Positions 45,412 through 57,320 of a stretch of 64,000 bases of DNA are shown here, piece by piece. The stretch lies in NCBI GenBank assembly GCA_000469685.2, contig LS997565.1, forward strand, positions 47,430,336 to 47,494,335. The letters run 5' to 3'. Below the pieces are notes generated by a model. The model made no database searches. It was not told the origin of the DNA and saw only the letters and a list, made by a program, of their open reading frames with translations. Source of the DNA: Haemonchus contortus. Its lineage: Eukaryota > Nematoda > Chromadorea > Rhabditida > Trichostrongylidae. Made by a program: the position numbers and the translations under genes. Each line of letters opens with the position of its first letter. Within the stretch, counting starts at the first letter, position 1.

Positions 45412-46990
45412 CAGTGCGTTGCAAAAGTATGTGCACACCCAACACTTTGTTTTTTAGGAATACCATCGCATTCTGTAACCTGTGGCCTTCACCACTCGAT
45501 TCCTTGTGTGCGATAACCTACAAACACTTTCTGTGAGAACACATCGGAACTGCTAACACAATTTTCTATTAAAGAAAATTTTTTTCCTTTGTTCAAAAAG
45601 GATATGCACACTTAGCGAAAAACAAAATTGTAGCCGAGAACAGAAACCAATAGGGCTTCTTTAAATCCTAGAAAGGTTATTGACTACGAGGAGTCGTTTG
45701 AGAATGGCTTCGTTACGGTAGGTTCTTTAGTTAACTTTGAAATGAAAAATTTTGAGTGTGCTTTACATACTTTTGAACCGGCAGCTGCTCCGCTCTTTTT
45801 CATGCATTGCTAGATTCATTCAAGACCCTGGCAGCTATCGCTCACAACTTAATCCTAGCCGTCCACGTATTTTGACTGCTCAGGGCAACAGGAGAATAGC
45901 CCGTCTTGCGGCGAATACTTCTTCGTCGGTGAGTTAGATCCTAGCTCGGATGGGTTTATCAGTCTGGCGTACGACCGTTTGGCGCTCTATCCGCTCTAAT
46001 GAGTGTATCACTGGAGAGACGATGAAGAATGCTCCTCGACTCAATACTCGCCACACGCTGACAAAGCTGGAACTTGCTCGCCCCAGACCATCAAAGAGCC
46101 TCCTCCGAAATTCCTTCTCAAGAACAGAGTGGCTCTCGGCAAAGGTCCCTCCAGTAATGATGAGTAACGAAATCCATCCGGCCCACCGAGATTGAACTTC
46201 TTTTCATCGGAAAAGATCACCCAATAATAAAATGGGTACAACACGTTGTTTGTTCTAAAAATAGGAAAATTCTGAAAATTCTCGCACAACCGTACCTTGT
46301 TCCGTGACGTTGCCACGTTCCCACGAGTGAACTCCAGCCTTGTCAGCTTGTGGCGAGTATTGAGTCAAGTAGCCTTCTTCATCATCTCTCCTGTGGTATA
46401 CTCATTAGAGCGCATAGAGTGCCAAAGGGTCGTACGCGAGACTGATAAACCCATCTGAGCTCGGATCTGACTCAGAGACAAAGAAGTATTCATCACAAGA
46501 TGGGCTATTCTCCTTTTGTCCTGAACACGCAAACTACGTGGACGGCCAGGAATAGGTTGCGAGCGATGGCTGCCAGGGTCTTAAATGAATCTAGCAATGC
46601 ATGAAAAAGAGCAGCCCAGTTGAAGTTTTCAAAGTATGTGCACACTCAAAATTTTCATTTCAAAGGTAGCTGAAGAACCTACCGTAACGAAACCATTCTC
46701 AAACGACTCCTTGTAGTCGATACCTTTACAGGAATTTAGGAAGCACTGTTGGTTTCTGATCTCGATTATATTTTTGTTTTCGGCTATGTGTGCACATACT
46801 TTTAAAACAAAGAACAATTTTCTTCAATAAAACATTGTGTTAGCAACTACGATGTTTTCTCAGAGAAGGTGTCCGTAGGTTATCGCACACAAGGAAGTGA
46901 ATGGTGAAGGTCGCAGGTTGCAGAAAGCAATGGTATTCCCAAATCCCAAAAAAATAAAATATTGGGTGTGCACATACTTTTGAAACGTGT
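45412..46990. mobile_element. Tc1-like fold-back element with arms of about 650 bp
   Basis: The left arm, from CAGTGCGTTGCAAAAGTATG at 45412 to about 46080, matches the inverse of about 46316-46990 along its length with scattered substitutions. Both arms include the terminal motif AAGTATGTGCACAC, a second internal copy of it, and the coding region for the transposase DNA-binding end (GRPRSLRVQD, SLSQIRAQMG). The spacer of about 235 bp carries the catalytic piece on the minus strand. The arms therefore duplicate the 5' half of a Tc1-like transposon head to head. It interrupts an RTE-like fragment on its left and abuts a GT-rich tract on its right. Confidence 0.85.
46041..46316 (-). pseudogene. 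Tc1-like transposase, central catalytic fragment
   Basis: Minus-strand reading gives NKVRLCENFQNFPIFRTNN, YYWVIFSDEKKFNLGGPDG and LFLRRNFGGGSLMVWG. This is the first catalytic Asp block and the following strand of Tc1 transposases. It is joined upstream to the HTH-coding arm (46316-46640). The catalytic C-terminal half is missing because the sequence runs into the opposite arm of the fold-back. It is truncated and inactive. Confidence 0.84.
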
Positions 46991-47741
46991 GTTTATGTGT
47001 GTGTGTCGGTGTGTGTGTCTGGTCGTAAATTCATAACGCCTATTTTCGTGGACCTACAATGTACAAACTCGGTAGGAGTACGAATGGCAGAGTATGAATA
47101 CTTATGGTGGGTGACAGGAACGGACTCCATGCACAGGGGGCGGGGCATGCGCTATAGAAATTTCGGGGTGGACCTAAAGCGTTGAAATTTGGTAGGGTTA
47201 CACTTTTTGTGTTATCAGTGGAACCACAGCTCTTTAACAACTGGTGTAGGATATGACGGGATCGTAGATACTCGGTGACGAACTGATAATAACTAATGAG
47301 AGATGCTAAGGGATCTAAGAGAGGCCGAATACCGATCAAAATCCTAACGCCTCGGTATCTACGATGTGGCTTTGACCGTTCAGAATGTTTCATTTTATAA
47401 GAAGGGCTGTTAGAGTAGGGTGGTAAAAGTGAGTGGTAAGTGCAATGATAGGGACTCATTAGGGAAATACGACAAGCAGATTAGAACTTTGTTCACTTCT
47501 TAGATTACGACCGCTACCCAGCAGGGTTTGTGATTCAATGAAGGATGTTCCTTGGTCGATGTCATTTGCGAAGAACTTAATCGACCGCCTGTAATGTGGA
47601 ATTCTCAACTGATGAAATCTCCGTAAAGAAAAGGGTCCATTGATAAAGACATCTGATAATGGTGCTATCATCACTCAGACACCTCCACAGCATCATCTTT
47701 GATTGCCTAACAGTTGAATTTTCGATGGGTATTTCTTTTTA

Positions 47742-48040
47742 GGGCAGAGGTGGTGTAGTGGCAAGTGCACTTCACACATGCATGGTCAGGGATTCAAATC
47801 CCGAATCGATATCTGCCTAGGTCAACCGAGCCTTCCATCCCTCCAGGGTCCGTTATTTGGCACAAGACTCGTCTGGGAGGATAAAGCACTCACTTGTACA
47901 TCGGCTGGCCATCACAAGTCATTCTATGAACTACATACGCTCACGAAACGCTACGAAATTTTGAATGGAAGTCGGAGGCGTGGGTGGGCGCCTCCCCCAG
48001 ACGGGATTGCTTAACGCCGAAGATTTTATCCTTTATTTTT
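47742..48040 (+). repeat. SINE family 1 copy, R5-R6 intergenic
   Basis: Sister of the copy at 37592-37885, within the same duplicated block. Confidence 0.83.
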
Positions 48041-48563
48041 ATTTTTTCAAGAAAGAGAGCAAGAGATTGATAGTAAGCACCAACTTACCTTGAATACCAT
48101 CTGCACTTCTCTGTTAGTCCCTTGTCAAATTTCGTGTACAGGAACCTATTTTTGTTCTTGTTTCAAAAAAGAAAAGGAGAATAGCCGATTACCACAACTT
48201 TGTCAAAAAAGGAGGGAAGCCCGGCGTTAGACGGGCGAGCGGACTGGTTCATATACATATAAAGCTCCAATCAAATAGGTCGAAGTTATTCAACCACACT
48301 CCTGCTTTAATTCAAGGAATTTCTTCTCGTAATGATTGTTCCAGTGAATAAAAGTTTTCCAATTGGTAAGAAATTGTTTTTAGTTTCGGTGAGGAGGATT
48401 TTGCTGATCGGCCTGATTTTGCTCTACGTTCCTTCATGAAAACTGCTGATAGGAGCGTATTCTTGAGAGCTAGAGAAAATGAAAGTCTTGAGCATCCCTC
48501 TGTGAGGCTTGTCTTAGAGACCACTACTACCTCTGTGGAAGCTCAAAATGCTAAGATAAAATC

Positions 48564-48569
48564 TTTATT
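48564..48569 (-). promoter_or_regulatory. Polyadenylation signal of R6
   Basis: AATAAA about 60 nt after the R6 stop, within a conserved context (AAGAATAAAGATTTTA) found at the same distance in R5 and R4. Confidence 0.65.
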
Positions 48570-48628
48570 CTTGGTAATGCTCGAGAAGGGGAAAATGGAA
48601 GAGACTGTTCAATGATTGAATGATTCAA

Positions 48629-51600
48629 CTATTTTCTCCTTGTAGGTTGTCGCGTGGTGAAAACGGTTACAGATGCGGTAGATTTGTTTTGATGTCGTGT
48701 ACAGCGGAAAAAATTGGCAATATCACGACGAAGCTCTGTAGACAGTACCATCAGACAAAAAGGTGGTACACAAACCATCACGTCGTTTACCCAGAAAAAC
48801 TGAAAAAAGCGTGATATTCCACGAAAAATTCCAGACACTCGCATGGATGTGATGATGAAAACATTTTCATGGATGTTTTGGCGGCTGAATGCTCAAAAGG
48901 GGCTATCCATTACAAGCTTGAGAGACAACGAAGATCCTAGTCTAAATTATGCTATTCTTGAATGACACACATATTACGACCTCCTCGGAAGTGAATCTCA
49001 GATACGCTTTCTCAGTTTTGACTTGACTTTTTGCTGACTGCTGTTATTTCACTTTCTGTTATTGGAGTTCCAACAGTGCAGTGGTTAGGAGCACGGTCTC
49101 CGGATAGCACACGTCCGGGTTCGAGTCGCACAAGTACGGGTTCGGGTCCCGTCCATGGCCGAGGTTTGCCTATAACTCGCCAACCTTTTGAGGCTTCCAA
49201 AACGCGTGCTGCGGCAAATTAAGAGCAGTTCAGAAAACATCAGGACGAAATATTCTTACAACTAGTCATGTTGTGTATCAGAGTATGTTTTTGGTTGCGA
49301 GTTTACTTTGCTTAAATAAAGCTTTCCTATAACCCCTATCTTGAATGTTACCACCAAAAAGAATTGATATGCCCAGGCTTGAAGTTATAAGAGTTAGCTT
49401 TTCTATATCCGGGTAAATGTTGTTGCTGCTCAACGACTGAGTGAAGAACCAGATTCCCGGGTAAAATCGCCCCGATATGTGTCCTCTGAAGCAAATCATA
49501 GCTTAGTATAATAGTGGGAAGAAATACATACTTGCATAGTTGCCCATAAGTCAAAATCTGTGTTGCCAGTAAGAGTGGCGATAGCCTTCAAAATTTGCTG
49601 TATGCACATCAGCATGGTAGAGACGAACACTAGCGCCGTATAAAGAAGAAGACCCTGAAAAAACCGTAGCTTCAGAGTTTACAAGTGACTACCAGCCCTT
49701 TGAGATAACTTGACGTTCAAATTTTTGTTGGTAACTAGTAAACAGACCATTTTATACGATGTGCTTAGGTGCACAGGCTCAATGCCACTTTCGTCTTCAG
49801 ATAAAAAGTCTAGGAGCTTTTTGAGAATTGACTTGTAATACAGTTAGAAAGAACATACCTTCTCGTGACGAGAGAGCCTCGTATGCCCACTGATTTTAGA
49901 CAATCTGCGCCATTCAAGGAAAAGTTTAACGTTAAAGGTGACACTGATGAGAGCATAAGCAAAGCTCACTCCGGTGTATATATACCTGTACCTCTGTAAG
50001 AATAATAACTCAGGTTTTACTTTGCCTGCGAATTTACTCGTGTTCATTCACAACTGTTAAAAAAGCTACTTTGTATATGATATCAAATACGCTGATGGCT
50101 GACGCTCAGAAGCGTTGGCTGACCAGCTATTCTTGCCGTTGTGATATTCGTCAACGAGTATTTCACGCAAGGGAGGGGGTGGTGTAGTGGCAAGTTGCGC
50201 ATTATCTCACGAGCGCGGTCACGGGTCCGAACTCGGATCGGTATCCGCTTGAACCAACTGGATCTTCTGTCCCTCCGGGGTATGATAGTTAGTACCAGAC
50301 TCGTTTGGGAGGACAAAAGCGCTGATTTGTACATCGGCTGGCCATCATAATTCATTGTATAGGCCACATACGCTTTCAATACGCCACTAACCATAAGATC
50401 CTGAATGGAGGTAGGGGACCCAAGTTGTTGTCCCTTTTATTTATTTATTATTTATGTTTTTATTTTTATTATATCTTATATTTTATTTATTGATTATTTA
50501 TTATTAATATTCATTACACATTCCTTTACCGCACCATAACAGCAGAACATCTATGCAAGTAAATGAATCGAATGGTTTGGCTATACCAAAATTAACAGTA
50601 TACTCTCGTTAAACCAATTCGAATCTCAAGAGTAAACTGTTCTTTGTTTCCATTGATAAGAAGTGGAGCTCACCCAACTGGCAGATGGTTCCACTCCAGC
50701 TAATGTATATCGTCCATCACTATCTTGTTTGTAAAATATCTCCACACCAATCATATTCGAAAATGCAGCAAATGCCACTATATACTGTACAAATATCATG
50801 ATCCAAACGTTTCTTCGACACCAAATCTTTAAGAAAAAGCATTTTGAGAGAGTACTTCACAAACACATTTGAGAATCTGTGAAGTTCATCACCTTTTCAT
50901 AGCTTTTCAGGAATCGAAGAGCAGAATATCGATTTATCGTAATGAATATATTACCGATCATGTGAGTAAGGAATGTTGTACCACTGAATATCATCAAAAC
51001 TGATATAACTGGTTTGAATTCTGGACCCAAGCGAAGTTGACGATTCAGTCGACTGAAGCAAGATATGAGTATGGCGAATACATCCGCAATCCCTAAACAC
51101 AACGGTATGGCTTCATCACTTTTCACCTTTCACTTCCACTTCCAAGTGAATGATCGACTCTTCCGATATTCGAAGTTTCGATATCTTTCACCTACGGTCA
51201 TGTGATAGGGGAAGGGTTTCTTCCTATGTTGCACCACTGTCAACTTTCCCTGTGAAACGAAAACGGCGCTACATCAATTCCCAGACATTCCTTTGTTGCT
51301 GTACGATACTATCAAAATGCAGTTTCCTGAATATAACACTATTCTCAGCTAGATCTACTATATTACATCAGTGGAATGCAGTTAGCAAACTGAGGTACAC
51401 CGAAAGCTCCAACAACAACAACACACACACAGCAACTGTTCGCCATCGAGAACGATCCAGCTTTTAGGGCAACTAGCCAACTTGAACTTTTTGGATATGT
51501 ATTTCATCGGATCACATCATGGCGCAGTAAGAAAGAATGAAACAAGAATGGATAGCCAATCCCTTACCTGTTGCCACAAATATCACATAAAAAGCAGTTT

Positions 51601-51829
51601 TGAATATTCTCGTTTTAGATGTGATAATGATGAAAAGAACAAAAACGTAAGCCGTGACCAGTATACCTTCGATCACCGTGTGCAGTACATCGTGTCGCAT
51701 GATATCTGCAAATAAGTAAATAGGGTCCTGCTATGACAGTTCAACTATGAATGTATGGAGCCGTAATTCACCTGCTCCATCTTTAGTAGCAGGCGTTGTT
51801 TGTTGAATCGATGTACTTGATCCACTCAT
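48629..51829 (-). CDS. R6: seven-transmembrane chemoreceptor GPCR, Srv-like
   Basis: Coding exons: 51772-51829, 51568-51705, 50893-51092, 50674-50826, 49859-49993, 49532-49654, 48629-48799. All junctions are GT-AG, the frame is open, and the product is 325 aa ending in TAG. Rough layout in residues: extracellular N-terminus 1-28, TM1 29-49, TM2 56-78, TM3 94-118 ending in NRYSAL 119-124, TM4 138-158, an extracellular loop rich in D/G/E to 183, TM5 189-212, TM6 230-258, TM7 270-290, and a basic Ser/Thr-rich tail to 325. About 325 aa is normal for nematode Srg-superfamily receptors. It is the leftmost-reading (5'-most) gene of the array on the minus strand. The likely role is sensing environmental or host chemicals in amphid or phasmid neurons, which is a family inference. 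Confidence 0.89.
49066..49215 (+). repeat. SINE family 2 copy, intron 6 of R6
   Basis: GCAGTGGTTAGGAGCACGG head, two B-box-like GGTTCG stretches in tandem, CCAACCTTTTGAGGCTTCC and GCGTGCTGCGGC. Only the plus copy of the R4/R5 pair is visible here. Confidence 0.7.
50172..50430 (+). repeat. SINE family 1 copy in intron 4 of R6
   Basis: TGGTGTAGTGGCAAG head, TCCCTCCGGGGTATG body, GGGAGGACAAAAGCGCTG, followed by an AT-rich simple tract to about 50510. Confidence 0.8.
50430..50512. repeat. AT-rich tract after the R6 intron SINE
   Basis: TTTATTTATTATTTA-like repeats that probably expanded from the SINE 3' tail. Confidence 0.7.
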
Positions 51830-53299
51830 GCTATGCTGTAGAATAGGTCTTCACGTAAAGTGGGTAGCCCTGAAAAGTGAGACAAGTTTTATTCAATCCG
51901 TATCTGGGAAAGCTACTCCGTGTTGTATATACGTAGTCACGAACAAATACAAAAAAGTTTTGCTGCAGGGAAGAATGGGAACACCCTAAGGCGTCTCAGA
52001 GAATTTATTCAGTATACGGACTCTGTAGACGAGGTGACAGCTCGCATTCCCGTTTCCTCCAGCATTCCCAAATAGCTGTTTATTATGATTACATTAGCAC
52101 TAAACTTCAACTTATGGTAACTGTTGTAGTTGCCAAGAACGTTCAGCACTGCAGCAACACAGATTCAACTGAATCTATTCAGACCACACTCGGCAACGCT
52201 TTGAGAACCGACTTGTGTAAGGCTCGCAAAAAAAAGTGAAGAAGTTTCATTGGCAGAGCGTGTGACATTACCTTCAAATACGGCCTAATTAAAACATTGC
52301 AAAAAGAACTAATTTCAACACATTCATTCGAGATTTGCCAACATTCTGACATCCTGTTTACCATTAGTGTTACCTATGTTGTGCAGATCCTCGTCTTGGA
52401 AGCAATTAGAAATGCTTCAAATTCTGGAATGATTCATGTTGAGAAAACACTTGGAAATGATTCATGAAAAAACGATATATCTAGAAAATAGGCGGTAGAA
52501 GAGGTAGTGTAATGGAAAGCTTCGGATATGGGATTTTCTGCCTAAAAATCGCGTCGCGCTCAGTAGTCTGAGTTCCTGGTGGAAGGATTCTATAACTCCG
52601 CACCACTGCTGCTTGTTGTGGGAATTGTGGGGACGTTCGATTATTAGAAAGCCTCAGTCATCAGGAAATTGAAGATGAAGTATCTCTTACTTGTCCAAGA
52701 CTTCAAACATATGCCCTTCTGGAATGCATCTGATAGAGAGAAAGAAGCTTAGCAACAAGCTAGCGCTAATCTCTTCTGAGCGAAAGGGGAAGGGTTATTC
52801 CGCAACATTCGGGTTTTGATACAACGAAATCATAGTTTTACTAAAACAAAAGCCAAGCAAATAGTTTTTAGTGACTTAAACTCGTATTGATGCTTATAGG
52901 TAAGGTTCATAAGCTGCATTGGCGGGACGAGCCACCTTCCTTCAATCATAAAGAGATATACGTACGTACGTATGTATATACGTAAATTGCAGGACTGCAT
53001 ACTCTACGTTAATACAACGATTCTGAATTATTGAGATGACATCATAATGATGTTGATTGTTTTTCTGAATTTTCTTTCATTCAATTGACTCTCATTAACG
53101 GTGTTCCTGATGATTCTATGTCTTGTGTCTGACTCTTTTCAATGTTTGTTATGTTTCAGAGCCAATACACGGATTGATTTTTTTAGCTTCCAAAAATTGT
53201 CACGATTACATGGGCATTTACAGAAACCTTTTGCCTCGATTCATATCGATGCGGGCCGGGATTTTGTCGACGACTAACTTTAGTGCTGAAATATAAAAA
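51830..53299. other. 5' flank of R6
   Basis: 51830-52960 matches the R4 and R5 flanks, and 52960-53299 matches 44800-45150. A 180-bp stretch at 52495-52680 is private to this copy. No gene seen. Confidence 0.6.
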
Positions 53300-54990
53300 C
53301 AGGATACATTGGCTTTCCTCCCTCGTAGCTTGTTACTCTACCCCTGAAAAGATGAAGTCGCTGTCAAAAATCCGCCTGTGCTAGCCCAAAGTCCTACGTG
53401 GATCAGGAAGTATACTATTTATTTGTGCTATATTGAGTCGATTAGCACCTTCTACTTCTTCATAGGTTTATTCATGCTTGTAGAGTAGAGTCTGTGGGTG
53501 TCGTCGTATTGTGAGAGGATGGGGCATCTACATCGACCGTCAACTAAGGCGAGTTGAAAAACCAGCTTAAGGGTTAAGGACGAGCATGAGGAGAGATAGT
53601 TGCGTGCAACCACCTAACCATCCTGCCCTCTTCCTCTTCCTCTTCGAAATGACTGTCTCCGAAGCCTAGCTGGTCAGCGGGCCATCGAGGGAAGTTCTCG
53701 GTACGGTGTAGCTGACCTGTCTCTCTGAACTCGAGGGCTACACTAGATAACGGTAGAAGGATCTGCAGCGACCCTCCCAACAATTACATTCGTCCACGTA
53801 GTCGCCTCGGGACCTTTCATATCAATCGATTTCCGGAAAAATATTTACCGAAGACGTCAACAATCTTCTTCTATCCTTTGAGCCAATCACTGTTGCCATC
53901 TGTTCAGGAGTGATGGAGCTGTGACTCAAAGAAGTAATTGACTGCCGTTTTTGATCACATTAAGTTACGAATTTCTTTTCCGCAGTGGGATGCTCGAGCA
54001 CATGGCAGTTAAAAGGGGGAACACTCGGGAGTACGACTGATGAGTATCCTGGAACCAAGCGGGATCGGTGAACTTTTAATGTGGGTATAAAGCGAATTTT
54101 CGACGTGCGTTGTCCCTCTGTAGGGACCTGATTTACGGTTTGATCGTCCTTCTCTAACCCCGTTGGCCAAATAAAGGGGATCATAGCGGTGTCCATCTAG
54201 TCTGCGTTTAGCAACTCCTAGTGAATGGATTCTTTGAACCTCCATCAAAATGTGGGACGGTGCTTGCGTTAATCCGAAGGCTAGTATCTCCTGCAGTGAA
54301 GAGATTCAACCGATTGTTGACCGTCGATCGGTGAGCAGTGCTAGCATTGAATATGTTGCTGATAATTTGAGCCGCTACCCCCGCCTTTTTTCTTGGCGTA
54401 CTTAGTAGAAGGTGATGGTAGGAATCGGGTGTTGTCTATTCATTGACCGTAATGCTGCGAAAGCCCACACGCGTGCCCATATCTACTCATGTGTTGATTG
54501 CCCAGAGAACGTTCCCCGAGGTTATCACCCTTGCTACCCGTGTTCACGCTGTTGATACAAATTTTCAACGCTTCAAATTTTCTGTGCGCAGGACTTATTT
54601 GCCAACCTAATATATGTCGAAAACGGTCATCTATGAACGTCTGATTCCCTTAAGGCTTGAAAAGCCTCCAAGCAGCGTTAGGAAGGAACAATTTTGGTAG
54701 GCTGCCGAAATTTCAGGACCACAGCAAGCCGTTCAAAAGAAGAAGGGCCAAAGTTGAGATCTATACATTCAGGGCACGAGCGCTTGCATAGGAAGCAAGC
54801 ATAGAAGATCTGCTGATGCTTCACGCCAGGAAGGTCGATTACAACGTCATGGGACTGGGCGAGACGAGAAGGGCCGCCATCTGAATGTCGTTCCCGAGAC
54901 TGGAGAACTTTTTCCCAAAATAAGCGACAGTCCGAAACGGCCATTCGTGATTGAGAAGATGCGGCCTAGGCCTTAATCTATGTGAATATG
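53300..54990 (+). mobile_element. Decayed RTE copy, leader and endonuclease start
   Basis: The leader-like part at 53300-53525 (GAGTCTGTGGGTGTCG) and a damaged endonuclease start at 54730-54990 resemble the RTE at 18910. The fragment reads roughly FRARALA, EDLLMLHARKVDYNVMGL and GETRR, with stops and shifts. The reverse transcriptase is missing. The middle, 53560-54650, has no counterpart in the intact copy and is unassigned. Confidence 0.55.
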
Positions 54991-55950
54991 TAACTGGCGA
55001 ATGCGAATCCGCTGTTCTCATTGCGATTTTATTCACCTTTCCCGAGCTTCGTGTCCCTCGTGATGTGCTCCTACTTATGGCAGGGTTCTGGGGAAGTTTT
55101 CAGAGGAGAAAATCAAGTGTTCATCCATTGAGCTCTAAAATATGGAAGGTGGCCGAATATAGCGCACTTGTTTCCTTGTTTGAAAGCATTATAGTGAGTT
55201 TAGACCTTCAGCGCAGAATAGAGAATAAACATTCGATAATGTATAAGAAAGATCTATCAGCAAATTTGGAATAGTTATTCTCCAGCATGCATGGATGGCA
55301 AGATCTCGCCATGATGTTTCAAACGTAACCAAACTAAATGTATCGCTGTATTCGTCACCTTCAATTTGGCAATTCACTGAACGAACACTTGGTTTTCTTT
55401 CTCGAGCACTTCTCCAAACACTATTTTGCTAGAAATTTGAACAAAAAAAATTCAGGGGTGGGAAAAGTATAATGGTGAGGGCGAGTGATCCATCGGAGTC
55501 CAGTGTTGTCAGCACGTGGCCAGCAAAGGCCGGTCGATCGGTCGGTGGGAACAATGTATCAGGTTGATGCTAAGTTTTCCCACCGTGTTTTATCCTTCCG
55601 TGTTTCGTTTGCATGGATGTTGGTATTTCGCCATAACGTGTATTTCAAGTATGTATAAAACTCTTTCTTCATACTGGCTAGCACTCGCCCACCCTGCATT
55701 TAGAGGCACAATGTCGCGCAATTTTCACAAGTCCGTCATAGAGGATGAGGTCTGAATCAATAAGGCACGCGACGACTTCTTCAAGCACCAGCCTCGAAAA
55801 AAATATGGGGAAACAACTTGCAACAGCCTAATACATCTATGGAGTCCGAAAGCTCCTTATGAATGAATGGCGTGCTGAAACAAAGGTAATGGCTTCATCA
55901 TCATCTCGGCTTCTAGAAAGCATATACATACTTCGATGTTGGTTGACCTT

Positions 55951-57080
55951 ACAAGGGAAGGATCCCAAGTCGAAGTGGCCATTTGAAAAGCGACCTACAC
56001 TGCTATGCGTATTTTTTGATGCTGATTTCAAATCTGCATTCAAAATCTGCCAAACGATTCTCTGAACGAAGTTATGGAGGTGGTCTCCGGAGAGCGCTCA
56101 GCAGGGGAAAGCACAAAGGCTATGGTCGCCGGTAGTCCAGCAGTGGCGGCTTGGAGTGGAGGTTAGCATGACGCTTTATAGGCACGGGACCAAGGATCGG
56201 GTCTGATGGACGACGGCGGTTTTGCATCTTGCAGGACTTTTTTGTCCAAGTTGGAAAAATCTTTTTATGTTTGTATTACTGCCTTGAGCAACTTTTTGGT
56301 TGCTGGAGGCGAGTCAGTTCCCACTCAAAGCGTCTGACATCTACTCCAACCAACAACATTACAAAAATTCTGTGTTTAAAACAAAAAAGTCTTTCAGCGT
56401 CAACCGACAGCGACCAAGCATCAACGACCCTATAGATGTGCCTGCTGTTTCCTCTTCAGCATCCGGTTCCCACAGTGGATCGGTCTCCTCGTCCTCAATC
56501 ACGCAGTCTCAATGTCGAGGTCTTCGTAAAATGATTCCGCAAGGTAGAGGAGAAACTTAATATCTATCAACTCGTGCTCCTTCCTTGTAAGGGCGGGTTC
56601 AACATCACAGGATCAGAAATACTTCTTGTTCTTTAGTGTTACATCCATCCATATATACCATACTTTGCCGCGTTTCCCACTAGCAACCCTTACCCTTTTT
56701 GAAAACTGACCACAACCCCCACCTTTTTTGAAAACTAATCGATAGCAGTGGTAAAACCAACATAGAAAGATTTTTACAACCTGGAGGAAAAAGCTCTGCA
56801 AGATGCAAAAAAGCCGCCGCCCACCAAACCCGATCCTTGATCCCGTGCCTGTGAAACGCCACGCTTACATCCACTCCAAGCCGCCACCGCTGGACTGCCA
56901 GCGACCATGGCTTTTGTGCTTTCTACTGTTAAGCGCTCTCCGGAGACCACCTCCATAATTCCGTTCAGAGAATCGTTTGGCATATTTTGAATGCAGATTT
57001 GCAATCGGCATCAAAAAATACGCTCAGCACTTTAGGTCTCATTTCAAATAGCCACTTCGACCTGGGATCCTTCCCTTGTC
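55951..57080. repeat. Large inverted repeat, arms about 325 bp
   Basis: 55951-56275 matches the inverse of 56757-57080, with landmarks GGTGGTCTCCGGAGAGCGCT and GATCCCA(A/G)GTCGAAGTGG in both. The spacer is about 480 bp. Each arm could be read as a fragmentary protein, for example NDSLNGIMEVVSGERL in the right arm (minus strand), but I recognise no family. Arm divergence is several per cent, so it is not recent. Confidence 0.8.
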
Positions 57081-57261
57081 AATTCAGCTGTCTGGTTTGA
57101 CTTCTCAGACTAGAGAGAGAACGTATATGTTATATATAGTACGACTCCTGATGCTAATTAGTTGGTACAAAGGGTTACGCTTCGGCGACAGAACAAGCGA
57201 TACGCTCTTTGTCAATCGATAGGTCAATCTGCTGAGCGACCTAATGTCTCGTCTCACCAAA

Positions 57262-57320
57262 ATATATAATCTTATATTATAATATATATCTAATATAATA
57301 TATATCTTATATTATAATTC
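57262..57320. repeat. AT-rich simple and palindromic tract
   Basis: Repeated TATATTATAATATAT units, internally self-complementary. Simple-sequence DNA, not a gene. Confidence 0.7.

Larger units (their letters stand above)
46985..48628. repeat. Duplicated block between R5 and R6, copy B
   Basis: Sister of 36820-38524, with small indels, for example loss of about 20 bp near 47165 relative to copy A. It shows that R5 or R6 was copied together with its downstream flank. Confidence 0.85.

Noticed and set aside
46997..47185. Frame repeated near 36801 with VGVRMAEYEYLWWVTG-type translation
   Set aside because: Similarity comes from the duplicated intergenic block. Indels between the copies disrupt the frame.
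53574..54248. Possible ribosomal RNA or conserved gene because of its higher GC
   Set aside because: I could not match it to known rRNA core motifs, and the open frames conflict between strands. Listed as unassigned instead.
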